Origin: Lunularia cruciata
Lineage: Eukaryota; Streptophyta; Marchantiopsida; Lunulariales; Lunulariaceae
NCBI GenBank assembly: GCA_948567375.1
Contig: OX419757.1
Coordinates: 26,220,732-26,284,731 of the forward strand
Direction of reading: 5' to 3'
Length of the DNA stretch: 64,000 bases
Positions 34,701-45,500 of this stretch are shown here, in pieces. Made by a program: the position numbers and the translations under genes. The first letter of the stretch is position 1, and each line of letters starts with the position of its first letter. The notes below the pieces were generated by a model. It did no database searches and was not told the DNA's origin. It was given only the letters and a program-made list of their open reading frames with translations.

Positions 34701-35458
34701 AGGTGCATTGTCATTTTGGATCTGCAGGTTTGTAGAGTTGTTAGAAAGAGGTACATTAGGAAGATAAATGTCGATTGCTTCACTATTTAAGAGTGGCATT
34801 TGCATTCTTATGTTGTTGAGTGCTCATAATTTTGAGAATAGATAAAGCAACGTGTTGTGAAGCAGTGCTCGTTGCTTGAGCTTGATTTCGAGTATCAACA
34901 TTGTGTTTGTGTTTGTGAGTGTATGGAGAAATTCAAGTGCAAGTCAGTGTGTTTGTCGGATGTTGGATTCTGCAGCCTTGATCTTCACTCTATGTGTTTG
35001 ATCTAGAGTGAAGTGCAATCAGAGCAATGCCTTGATAGATCTGAGAGGAATTGTAGTGTTGGTAGTATTCTGCATTTGTGAGTGCAATGCAAAGTTGATG
35101 TGAAGCAATTTTGATCAAGGAAGTTGTGCCTTCAGTGGAGGGGTAGAACACAATTTTGAGGTGCAGTTGTTTTGCAGTGAAGTGCCATTTTAGGGAGAGC
35201 CTGAATCATCACAGTCAAGATTGTTTGGAAAGATTTGATGGAGTTGTGATTAAGGTGTGTTAATTTGTGACAAGACTATGAATCAGTGCTTGTTACTCTC
35301 TTTTGGGTGTGGTTTCTACCTGAGAGACTAAAGAAGAACTCAAAAAGAAATGCAATTGTTACTTTGCTTTGTATTTGACCAATTCTGAATTGTATCTCTA
35401 TGGGAACAAACTTTACTTACCTGATTACTGCAAAAGTGATATTTGCCGGGTTGTCACA
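31704..35458 (+). mobile_element. Family-T unit, copy F (full length, 3755 bp)
   Basis: Full-length plus-strand unit from TGTGGTACCCACAC at 31704 to GGGTTGTCACA ending at 35458, opposite in orientation to its host element C. Flanks are cttat (31699-31703) and cttgt (35459-35463), a 4/5 target match. It has an upstream TATA-like box TATAAAA at 32085-32091 and a downstream TATTTAA at 34784-34790, 674 bp from the 3' end. No LTRs. Confidence 0.9.
32193..34664 (+). pseudogene. Family-T ORF (copy F), broken
   Basis: The N-terminal 254 residues are open (32193-32957): VRNHAIWKLDVIARIKVLSK, FLAWNWNVSFPGFMTEII, WTELDWRLVLKREA, KPERTTYVMKHQAVFF, NWARCFHGQTRQMVWN and GLNLLNAAE. A stop at 32955 ends the block where copy G reads on. 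The acidic region (33100-33424) and the charged coiled coil (33745-34344, 34371-34664) follow in other frames. The protein is a conserved domain plus a long heptad-rich tail. Function unknown. Confidence 0.75.
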
Positions 35459-35463
35459 CTTGT

Positions 35464-35936
35464 TGATAATATTCCTCACCAAAATTGTGGACTACAAAAT
35501 CCCTAAACATCATTTTTGGTCTAACTACATAACGGATTTCCACTTGCATGTTGAAAGGGTGAGGCTTTGGTACATTCAGATCCATAATATCATAATAGAA
35601 TGTAGATTGTCAAATCTCACTCTTTGTCACATACCACCACAAGTAGAATCATTGGGTTTGGTGAATCCATCACTCTATCCATGAACTATGCTCCAAAGTG
35701 ATAAACTAGTGATACTCTCATTTGCTAACATTGTATTACATAATCTTGAAGTGGAATAGATTCAACAATGAGAAGCTAGGTGCAAGAAATTGTCCTCCCA
35801 ATGCATCCATCCCTCCTGCTCTCTAAAGCATTTCCCAAGTCTAGCAATTGCACTATGTTCTCCATTCAAATTACTCAATTTCAGTAGTTTGTGCTCTTCC
35901 AAGAGGGGTGATCTGCTCTCTTGGATTGAAACAATC
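35464..35936 (-). other. 5' leader and gag start region of element C
   Basis: Minus-strand sequence between copy F and the primer site. A 68-residue reading frame (35762-35968) overlaps the primer site and is not convincing as a gene. The rest is presumably gag N-terminal sequence too decayed to recognise. Confidence 0.4.
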
Positions 35937-35948
35937 ACTCTGATACCA
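35937..35948 (-). other. Primer-binding site of element C (initiator Met tRNA)
   Basis: On the minus strand, one base after the LTR, the sequence reads TGGTATCAGAGT. The first 11 bases match the classic plant initiator-methionine tRNA site TGGTATCAGAGC. Confidence 0.88.
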
Positions 35949-35949
35949 T

Positions 35950-36700
35950 TGTAATACTCTAAGGACAATAGAACTCTTCAAAGAGATACAAGAGAGAAAA
36001 CTCAGATTTCCTTTGATGTCCCAAAGAAGCACCTTCTCTTTATTTTATAGCCAAGGAGGATCTCCTCCAAAGAAGCTCCACCACAGGATTAGGTACATGG
36101 ATAGGTGACCTGCAGAAAGCTCCACCATAATATTACTTGCTTGGATGGGTGACATATCGGTCTTGGTCCCATCTGGTTGGTCAAACAGGCTTTGAACGGA
36201 GGGAGTCTTTTAGGGAATCTTCCTATAAGAATCTCATAATCACATTGGTGAGGTACCATTGGAAAGTGCTTGGTGAGACAAAAAAGGGGGAGGAAAGGCA
36301 TGCCTTTCATCTATTTAGGTGGGGGGAGGGGAAATATTACATTTTCAAGGCCTAATTCATCTGTTTAGGCCTCCAAAATTGCCTTTGAAGTTTTCAAGCT
36401 GTTTTCAATTCTGCTCTATTCATAGAAGTGCTCTTTTGGTAATACTTCTATCTAATCTATGTTATCCATCATGTGTAACATCCTTTTGGATGTTACCACC
36501 CCAAGGTTCACCTCTAGATCATATGCCCAGCTATTGATTCTAAAGTTTCTAAGCATGTTTCAATTTTTGGCTTATTAGTAGAAGTACTCTTTTGGTGATA
36601 CCTCTAGCTTATCTACTTAGTCCATCATGTAAACCATCTTTCCAAATGCAACCAAACCAAATTTCATTTCTAGATCATCTATCTAGCTATTGGTATTACA
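35950..36700 (-). repeat. 5' LTR of element C
   Basis: A 751-bp LTR, TGTAATACTCT...GGTATTACA on the plus strand, followed by target copy ccttg at 36701-36705. Confidence 0.88.
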
Positions 36701-37320
36701 CCTTGCAACCAAAGGATCAAAAGCTTCACCAAAATTGTAAACATGTGGAAGATGCACAAACTCTCTCACCACCAAATTGCTCTCATCTCCTTCCAAACTC
36801 TCCTCCATAAAAATTGCAATCTTGAGAGCTTCTACCTTAGAAGAAGGTTTCTCATATCTCACTTTACTTTAAATTTGTGGTTTCAACTCTCTCATAAAAT
36901 TATTTGTGAGCATGGCCAATCATAGTAGTCTCTATATCCTCACCACTCTTTCTTAATATTATATGGAATCAAACTCTAATTTTCTCCACTCTTTTTGCAT
37001 AAACTCTCACTTTCTCTTATCTCCTTGTTTGAATAAGGTAACCTCACTCATACATCTCATCAAGAAGAAATTTCTCAAAGAGTATTATAGTCAGACTCTC
37101 CCAAGACTCCTCTTAACCATCTCTCTTTTCTCTCTTTTAGAATTCTGACTCCTACCATGTAAAAGCTACATCCTCAAAGAAATCAGATAGTAATAAGACC
37201 CATTCATTCTTCCTCCTCTCATTGTTTCCTATGCAAGCTCTCTTGAAGTCTCTCACAAAAGTCTCCATATCCTTTTTATTCTTGCCAAAGAAAGTTGTAA
37301 GTTTCCTTATCTTAGCCCCT
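36701..37320 (-). pseudogene. Gag N-terminal fragment of gypsy #2
   Basis: Minus-strand gag collinear with residues 1 to about 210 of the gypsy #4 polyprotein and starting near 37313, where the ATG has decayed. Recognisable stretches include those equivalent to the VRYEKPSSKVEAIKIAIRMEE region (36780-36870) and to FEDAALTWYESEY (near 37150-37190). It continues from 20439 after excision of element C. Confidence 0.75.
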
Positions 37321-37554
37321 CACTACCTTTCCTTCCTCCTTTTATTTTATTTTATTTACTTTTTATTTTTTTCTTATTGTCTCTCAACCTCTAACTAATA
37401 GAGTGCAAATATGACTAATTCCATTTCAGAGCAGTCAACCATAAGTAACACAAAAGGTTCAATTTTCTCTAGGATTTCCATTGCACAATCAAGGTGCATA
37501 CTAGTCAAACTCTCTTGGATAGTTTATCCATCAATTGAAAGGTTATCTTCACCA
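37321..37554 (-). other. Gag-ORF0 spacer of gypsy #2
   Basis: Non-coding spacer equivalent to 46419-46653 of gypsy #4, A+T-rich near 37340-37380. Nothing else seen. Confidence 0.55.
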
Positions 37555-37807
37555 CTAAACTTGAGAACTATCTAATGAAGGCAGTTTTTCTATAGTAGGA
37601 CTAAGACTCTCTCCAAGATCTTTCACCAAAGTTTCCAAAATTTCTGTTATGCCACTATACTCATGCATTCTTGTTAGTCCTTCCACTCTACAAATCTCAT
37701 ACAACTCCTTGGTCTTATATCTTCTCCCTCCCAATTTTGGTGAAGAAGGTCTAGCATGCAATCCCAAGTTAAGTAAACCTCTTCCTCAATCTCTTGCTCT
37801 CAAAGGT
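37555..37807 (-). pseudogene. ORF0 C-terminal fragment of gypsy #2
   Basis: Minus-strand ORF0 C-terminus (GLHARPSSPKLGGRRYKTKEL, ETLVKDLGESLSP), with the second Cys/His cluster decayed (ELYEICRVEGLTRMHEY). It is split by family-T copy G at 37808 and its N-terminal part resumes at 49123. Confidence 0.75.
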
Positions 37808-38193
37808 TGTGGTGCCCACATTTTTGTTTGTTTTCAGAATAAAGGAAAAGAAGTGTATAGAGAAGTCGGATTGCGCCTGTATGGCCAAAGAAGGCAAAGA
37901 AAAGAGTCTTCGGGTTGAAACCCAAAGTAAGGTGACTTCGGGTCATAAGGCAAAGTACTCGAAAATGCCCTATCAGCATACAATACAAAGTAAATTTTCT
38001 TTGGATCGGGGGGAGCTCAACCCAAGGCAAAGACAGTCTAACAACCTTTTGTCGGGGCGAGAAATTCAAGAAGGGGCCGTTTCAAAACTGGCGGCTCATA
38101 CGCACGAAGGTTGATTGACAGTGACAGGTGCATGCCGGAGGTGTGATTCCTCGGTAGAAACTCAAAGTGATGGAAGACAAAGAAGTGCAACTC

Positions 38194-38200
38194 TATAAAA
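38194..38200 (+). promoter_or_regulatory. TATA-like box upstream of family-T ORF (copy G)
   Basis: CTCTATAAAAAT precedes the conserved MGGGKKNS start by about 160 bp. The same box is present in copy F (32085-32091) and copy K (59188-59194, complement). It is a candidate promoter for the ORF. Confidence 0.5.
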
Positions 38201-38590
38201 ATCAAAACTGCAACGACGAAATGTCGAGCAATTTTCCTTTGCCGTTGAGGAGTCGTCTTGCAGGTGATCGGGGAAAGGGAAATAGAGTTGGGCTCGTGTT
38301 AGTGCGCAAGGGAGAAGTCACGAGAGTGAAATTGAGAGAGAGTGAGAAAGTAGAAGAGATGGGAGGAGGAAAGAAGAACTCCGAATTTGCAGTGAGAAAT
38401 CATGCGATTCGGAGATTAGATGTAGTAGCGAGGATCAAAGTCTTGAGCCGACTTCGGATCACATTTCTGGCATGGAATTGGAACGTAAGTTTTCCAAGAT
38501 TCATGACAGAAATCATCGAGAGTAAGTGTCTTGATGGACCCGAGGAAGAAGGGAAGAGAGGAAATCCGGCTCACTGGACAGAGTCAGATT

Positions 38591-38618
38591 GGAGACTCGT
38601 ACTCGGAGACTCGTACTC
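38591..38618 (+). repeat. 14-bp tandem duplication causing a frameshift
   Basis: GGAGACTCGTACTC is repeated exactly twice. Copies E, F and K have a single copy here. The extra 14 bp shifts the reading frame of the copy-G ORF. Confidence 0.9.
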
Positions 38619-40660
38619 AGGAAGGAGGCAGGCTTGGAGCAGGCAGCCACGTTCTTGGGGAAAGGAGAGATAGCCCAAGAAACTCAGGAGGTGAGAGATG
38701 CCTTCTCGTCGAAGAGAACAAAGAATGGTTACAGGGTAGAAAGTTATAAAGACCTTGTCAAGAGAGGAATTGTGAGTGCTTTGATGGCAATCCTGAAGCC
38801 GGAGAGAACAACATATATGATGAAACACCAAGCGGTGTTCTTTCACAAATTGTTTGCAGGAGAACCAATTAATTGGGCGAGGTGTTTTCACGGGAGAACA
38901 AGGCAGATGGTGCGGAATTTGTGGGATAAGTTGCCTCCACATTATATTGTGTTGTTTGCAGTGCATTTCTACCTCAGGCTCAATTTGTTGAACTCGGCGG
39001 AGCAAAATTGGATGGTGTCGCACTTCCATCCGGATGTGTGAAAGGAGGTCAATGTCAAGGAGCAGCAATACATTTTGCAAATCCGGAGCACGGACAATTA
39101 CTACGTGAAGACATGGAAAAACATGGAGGTCGTAGTAAGTACCCCGACAAAGAAGAGGACTCGGCAAGCAAAAGCCAAAGAAAACAAGAAACCTCGAAAG
39201 ATGCAGAGAAGTAACCCGAGGCAAGGAATGGTGGCAATTGAGTCAGAAGATGAAGACTCAGAAGGCAAGGCCGAGCTCAAGATGGAGGACTCGGAGCATG
39301 AGGAGGAACCTGAGCTTACACTACATAGCGGAGATACAAGTAGTGATAGTGAGGACGGTGGAGAAATGACCTCGGCGCCAGTGGCTGAAGAATACGAAGA
39401 AGAAGTGCAGGCCGAGGTAGAAGCTGAAGACAATACAGCGCTGGAAGATGAAGTACCGGTGCCAGAGGAGAAGAAGATCCCAGTGCAGCAAGGAGATCGC
39501 TTGCGACGTAAGGCGAAGTGTGAGGCGGGACCAAGTCGAGTGAAGATAGAGGTAGAAGAAAGCTCGGGCAGTGAGGCATCAATCCCGATACAAAGACTCC
39601 AAAGAAGAAGGCGAGTATCGGGAGAACACGAGGAGAGAAGAGAGACCCCTCCATGGGAGGAAGAAGTTGCCAGGAAGAGTGATATCGCAAGGGAAAGACA
39701 AGTAGCTGAATCCAAAATCTTGAAGCAGCAATTTGCTGATTCAAGTGTAGAGCTTATCCATGCTATGGCAAGGATAGCATTGAAGGATCAAGAGCTCAAT
39801 AGAGTGATGGAGAGTATGGAGGAGAAGAAGCAACTTTGGCAACGAGAGTTGGCTGCGAGATATAGAGAAGAAGAGAGATTACGAGAGTTACTTCGTAATC
39901 AGGAAGAGAAGGTTGAACAGAAGGAGAAAGAGAAGGAAGCGGTGAAAGCCGAGTTTGAGGAAGAGTTGGCGATGTACAGAGAGGAATGGCTTGCGGATCG
40001 GGAACGAGAGAGGAAGACAAGATTGGAGCCATTGAAGGAGATAGTCCTCAGGGTGAATGTGATGTTAAGTACAGAAGCCAGCGTTCAAATTGAAGAAGAG
40101 CGTCTGCACAAGTTGAAGTTGTTGGTGCAGGAGACGAGGCAAAGACAAGCAAAGGACACAGAGATGAATGCCTTGTTAATAAAATTAAGAACTTGTGTAG
40201 ATAAGAAGGTGTTGGAAGTAGAGGATAACATTTCCATTAGATTAGACTTAATGAAGATAGAGCTAGAAAAACTTCGGAAAGATGTTAAAGCAAAACCCGA
40301 AGTAGATAACATAGGAGTCCAAATGTCTTCGGAGTTGCCATCAGAGACATTAGAGAAGAGTGGGTCAGGAGATAAGCAGTTAGATAGATTACCCACTAGT
40401 GAAATTTCAGATCAGGAAAGAGAATTGCTGGAACTGGTAGAAGAAGTAGAAGATTTGAAACCCGAGGAAAAGTTAGTAGGAAGTAAGATTACTTCGGGTT
40501 TGGGTTTGACAGCCGAGGACGAAGTAGACATCGGATCAGATTAGTAACCAATTTGAGATTTGAAGGTGCAGATATGAAGAGGTGCATTGTCATTTCGGAT
40601 CTACAGGTTAGAACAGTTGTGGTAGAACGGTATAGTTGTTAGAACTATCGATTGCTTCAC

Positions 40661-40670
40661 TACTTAAGAG
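40661..40670 (+). promoter_or_regulatory. Downstream TATA-like box (copy G)
   Basis: CACTACTTAAGAGTGGCATT, equivalent to CACTATTTAAGAGTGGCATT in copy F. It lies after the ORF and about 675 bp from the unit's 3' end once gypsy #4 is removed. In an LTR model this would be the U3/R promoter. Confidence 0.5.
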
Positions 40671-40882
40671 TGGCATTCGTAGGAAAATGTTGTTTAGTGC
40701 TCATTATTTCTGAGAATAGATAAAGCGAAGTGCTGTGAAGCAGTGCTCGTCGCTTGAGCTTGATTCCGAGTATCAACTTTGTGATGGTGTTTGTGAATGT
40801 TTGGAGAAATTTGAAGTGCAAGTCAGTGTGCTTGTTGGATGTTGGATTCCACAGCCTTGATCTTCATTCTGTGTGTTTGATC

Positions 40883-41559
40883 TGTGAGCCGGCCTGTCTC
40901 TCACTCAGGATGAACCTCTGATGGCTATTATGGTAGCGCACTATGGACTAAGAAGGCAAGGAACCCGAATTCCATCATACTCCTCCAAGGCTAACACTCC
41001 AAGACTCAAGACATTGCTCACTAGAGAACTCAATGAGAGAGATAGTTGCAAATGAAAGGATGATGAGTACCTCCTCACCCCTTGTTTATATACTTCTGAA
41101 ATAGTTACGTACCAAAGTTACTAATTACCATAGTAACTCAAGTTACTAGACTAAAAGTCAAGTAAAGTCAAAAAGTAGAAAGGAATATCCATTCACATGG
41201 GCATATTCCCCTTATCTTGACCCAACCACTAAAGCAAGGATTCCTTCACATGGGCTATCCTTGGACTAAAGAAGAATCCAAAACAAAAAGGCTTGCGGGC
41301 CCAAGAGTTCTCAACTCTTTCCCCAAAGCCAAACACCTAAGAATAATACCAAGTCAACACACTAAAATCCAAAATAGTGGTGCTCATCTTTCCTACTTCC
41401 TCTAAAGTAAGGTCCCATCTATCTTAGCTATGACTAACTTTAGCTAACCATGACTAATATAGAACCATCCTTTATCTCTATATAAATAATATCTCTTAAG
41501 TACTTGTAATACCAAGCTAAATATCACAATACCACCCACATGCACAAATGGGTGTTACA
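40883..41559 (-). repeat. 3' LTR of gypsy #4
   Basis: 677 bp, TGTGAGCCGG...GGTGTTACA on the plus strand. The outer flank is gatc. Confidence 0.95.
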
Positions 41560-41607
41560 TTTACCCCCGGACTAAGTTTTCACTTTGTCCTCAAAGTGAA
41601 GGTCTCT
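41560..41607 (-). other. Polypurine-tract region of gypsy #4
   Basis: On the minus strand the stretch ends CCGGGGGTAAA immediately before the LTR start TGTAACACCC. It is identical to the #3 arrangement. Confidence 0.55.
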
Positions 41608-42531
41608 CTACCTTCTATGGTACATCTTCAACTTATCATGGTTAATCCTATCAAAGTATCTTCCTCCCAACTCCTTGAGATCATAGGTGTAATTGCCCCA
41701 CACCTTCTCCACTATGAAAGGTCCAAAGTACTTAGGCAAAAACTTCTTTTGCACTCTCTTGAATCAAATGGAATCAAACAACATTACCCAATCACCTTCT
41801 TTGAAAGGCTCCACCTTCTTTTTGTCTTGCCTCTTATCATAGCTCTCCTTTTGTTTCCTTTGGGCTTGCTCCACTCGAACCATAGCAACTGCTCTTGCCT
41901 CTTCCAACTCCATGAGTTGATCCTTCCTTGACTTCTCTGCATCACCTCCTTGTGCTTTCTTCAATCTCCTATGAATGCTTTGGAAGGTAGGAAGATCAAA
42001 GTGAATAGGTAAGGTAGACTCAATACCATACACCAATTGAAATGGAGAATATCCAGTGGAAGTTTTCATGGTTGTCCTATACTCCCACAAAATTGCATGA
42101 ATCCTCTTGTCCCAATGATGTTTAGCCCCCTCCATTTCTGCATCTTTGGCCAACATCATGCACAAGGTCTGATTGGTTCTCTCTGCCAAGCCATTGGAAT
42201 TTGGCTTATAGGATGTAGTTACTCTATGTGTGATAGAGAAATGTCATAGCATGGCTGTAGTAATGCTTCCTGTAAACTCTCCTCCTCTATCAGAAACCAA
42301 CTCCAAAGGGCATCCAAACCTAGTGATAATGCGTTCATAAAGAAATCTACCCACTTCATCTTCATTCTTGTCCCTCAATGGTCTAGCCTCAACCCACTTG
42401 GTAAGGTAATCAGTAACTACCACAATGTACCGATTGTTCCTTGGGGTTCTATTGAGAGGACCTACAAAATCAATTCCCCACTTCTCAAAAGGTCCTAGCA
42501 ATGGAATTGATCTAAGTGGTGGAGTGGATGA
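41608..42531 (-). pseudogene. Integrase core and C-terminus of gypsy #4, frameshifted
   Basis: Continuation of pol after a 1-nt deletion near 42530-42531 (copy #3 has one more base at this point). The DDE residues are visible in the new frame: Asp in VVVTDYLTKWVEARPL, Asp in LVSDRGGEF and Glu in NGLAERTNQTL. Two in-frame TGA codons (42244-42246 and 41764-41766) interrupt it; copy #3 has CAA and CGA at those codons. It ends at a stop (41608-41610) after MYHRR. No chromodomain. Confidence 0.88.
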
Positions 42532-45500
42532 GACTTTCTAGCAAAAGCTTGACAAACATGACAAGTTTTGCAATAATCAAGACAATCCTTGAAAATCCCT
42601 CTCCAATGGTAACCTGCATCTAGAATCTTGAAAGCAGTCACCTTTCCTGCAAAGTGTCCTCCACATACTAAACCTTCATGAAACTCCTTTATGAGTAGGA
42701 TAGACTCTTCCTTACCCACTGCTCTTTGAAGTAGACCATCTGCTCCTTGGTGAAAAAGAATATCCTCCACCATTGTGTAAGGTCTAGATCTTGCTGCAAG
42801 GGCCTTCCTCTCCCTAGCATGCATCCCTTCTAGATAGTTACCTTTTGTCACAAAATCCACAATCTCCTTGTACTCCATTGGAACCTCTTGAGTGATTGAG
42901 ATTGTCATGAGCTCCTCATCCGGGAAGGAATCATCCACTGGCTCATCTCCATCATGATCATAGGCTCTAGATAATAAATCAGCATTTGCATGTTTCTTTC
43001 CTGGCCTATCTTCAATGGTGTAGTCATACTCAGACAAGAGTATCATCCACCTTGCTAGTCTCCCTTCAACATTAGGCTTGTTGAAGATGTACTTCAAAGC
43101 CTTGTGATCCGTGACAATGGTGGCTTTCCCTCCAATCAAGTAGTGTCTAAACTTCTTGAGACCAAAGATCACTGCCAACCCTTCTCTTTCCGTGACAGAG
43201 TAATTCTTCTCTACTGAAACCATCTGCCTACTAGCATAAGCTATTGGATGATCATGCCCATCTTGGTCTAATTGACTAAGAGTGCATCCTATAGCTACAT
43301 TAGAAGCATCAGTGTAGAGGATGAAAGGTTTACTCCAATCAGGTTTAGCAAGAATTGGAGCTACAACAAGGGATTGCTTGAGCTCCTCAAAAGCTTTGAG
43401 AGCCTCCTTGTCTTCCAAAATCACTATGTAATTTACACCCTTCTTCATGTAGATGGTCAATGCATAAGCCTTGTTGGAAAATGAGAAGATGAACCTCCTA
43501 TAGTACCCAACCATCCCCAAGAATTGGCGTAACTTTGTCAAGCTTGAAGGGAATGGAAGGTCTGAGATTTTCCTCACCTTCTCAGGATCAACTGCTATTC
43601 CATCCTTGGAGATGATATGCCCCAAAAGTAGACCTTCTTCACATCCAAAAATGCACTTCTCTGGGTTGAGTGATGCATTTGCCTCATCCAAGCGTTGCAA
43701 GACTTTGATTAGGTGCTCAAAGTGCTCCTCCTTGCTCCCATAGACACAAAAGTCATCAATGAAATCTCTCACAAATTTCCCAATGAAAGGTTCAAATACC
43801 TTGTTCATGAACCGTTGGAATGTGGCTAGAGCATTGCAAAGCCCAAAAGGCATGACCTTGAAAGCGTAAGTTCCCCAAGGTGTGGTGAATGTGGTGAGTT
43901 GTTGATGCTCTGGTGCAATCTTGATTTGGTTATATCCACTATAACCATCTCCAAAATTGTACCTCTCATGACCTGCAACCTCCTCCAAGATCTCATCAAT
44001 GAATGGCAATGGGTAGTAGTCCTGCTTGGTAACAGCATTGAGCTTCTTGTAATCCACACATACCCGAAGCTTGCCATTCTTTTTCTTCACAATGACAATT
44101 GGAGACACCCATTCTGAATTCTCCACCTCAAAGATAAATCCAGCCTCCTTGAGCTTATCAATCTCCTCCTTCACAACCAAAGATATTGGTGGGCTAATGC
44201 GACGTTGCTTTTGGCGGATTGGTCTTGCATGTGACTCCACCTCTATCTTGTGCTCCTCCAAGGTGACTTCCTTCAAATCCTTGTAACTAAAAGCAAACAC
44301 ATGGATGAACTTGCGAAAAATCTCCTCAAATCTCACCTTCTCCTCCTTGGTAACATTTGGGCCATACTTGAGGGTAGATAACCTTCTCTCTACCTCCTCA
44401 AGTGTCAATGGTGATTTATCTGGGTCCTTCAAAACCTCTGGCTTAGGTGCAAAATCCATAGCACACAAAGGATACACATCTGAATCAGATTCAGATTCAT
44501 CCTCCTCCGTGGAAGTCTCCTCTTCCATGCTTGTGTCCACACCTGAAGCTCCTTCTTCAGAATCTGATTCCCAATAATCAGAAGATGGTGTATCTGAATG
44601 TGAAGTGTTGGTGGTGTTAGTCATAGGAACAGTGACTCTATGGTTTGATGGCCCAATCCTCAAGTACCCTTTGTGCCATCGATCAGTTGTGCGTGCTGCT
44701 CTCAACCATGGCCTCCCAAGAAGTAAGTCATAGCTTGAATCCTTCAAGACTTGGAAAGTCATGAGATTTTGAACTCCCATAACTGAAACTACCACCTTAT
44801 CCATCACCCCTACTGGTCGAACTTGTTGCTTGTTTGCCATGCTCACCACAAATGTTGAAGGTCTTGAGGGTATCATACCCAACTTCTTCATCAACCTTTC
44901 TGACATGGCATTCACTGCTGATCCTCCATCAACCAATGCATCCTTGATGTTGTGACCATTCACTCTCACATCAATCTTGGAGGCATATTCACAAGCTTCC
45001 CATGGTGCTGGCTTGGCATCCACCACCCCCATTGATACTGGAACTTTTGCCTTCTTCTTCTTCTTGCTCCTTGTAGAACTCAAACCACCTCTAAGCTCCT
45101 TTCTCAAGGTAGGGTTCAAAGCAATTAATTGGCCCACTGTGATGTTAGCCTTGTGACTACCAACATCCTCCAACACATTGTAGTTCCATTGTTGCTTTGA
45201 GATCAAGAAGTCCTCCATCCCCAACTTCTTCCTTGGAGTCTTTGTTGTTGATGGTGTTGAGGTGCGAGTGCTCCTAGTAGACATAGGAGTATCCTTGCTT
45301 GAAGTAAATCCTTGAGAAGAGTGAACATCCTCTGCAAAACGAGCTCTCTTCTTCTCTTGTGCCAAAAGCTCCAAATTAGGACCCTTGGAGTTTGAGCACT
45401 CTCCCTTCTCATACTTGCTCTCAACCACATCTATGGATGCTATCCCCTTACCTTTGTTGGGATTAGGAGCCACTTGGGTTTCACTACCTCCCTCTTTCCC

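Larger units (their letters stand above)
20440..36700 (-). mobile_element. Element C: chromovirus-type Ty3/gypsy element with three nested units
   Basis: A single minus-strand element recognised by matching ends: 3' LTR 20440-21189, 5' LTR 35950-36700, and perfect 5-bp target duplications ccttg at 20435-20439 and 36701-36705 in gypsy #2 gag. Inside are an initiator-Met primer site, gag, protease, RT, RNase H and integrase remnants in element order, and a polypurine tract. Family-T copies D, E and F are inserted in it. Removing them leaves roughly 7 kb. Confidence 0.88.
38167..40544 (+). pseudogene. Family-T ORF, best copy (about 790 codons, two lesions)
   Basis: Open from 38167 to the 14-bp duplication at 38591-38618, then open in another frame to TGA at 39039-39041, then open again in that frame from there to 40544. 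The later ATG at 38359 (MGGGKKNSEFAVRNHAI), conserved in copy K, may be the true start. The first ~300 residues form a conserved block (WTESDWRLVL, KPERTTYMMKHQAVFFHKLF, NWARCFHGRTRQMV). Next come a basic then an acidic/Ser-rich segment (HSGDTSSDSEDGGE), and about 250 residues of highly charged heptad-like coiled coil. The first block recalls plant-transposon proteins of unknown role; that similarity is only an impression. No enzyme motif seen. Confidence 0.75.

Noticed and set aside
35762..35968. 68-residue reading frame next to the 5' LTR of element C as a gene
   Set aside because: It overlaps the primer-binding site and has no recognisable domain; it is probably leader sequence.
39075..40544. 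The 489-residue coiled-coil ORF as a host gene
   Set aside because: The same protein recurs in six other places in the window, each inside a unit with identical termini and target duplications, so it belongs to a mobile family.
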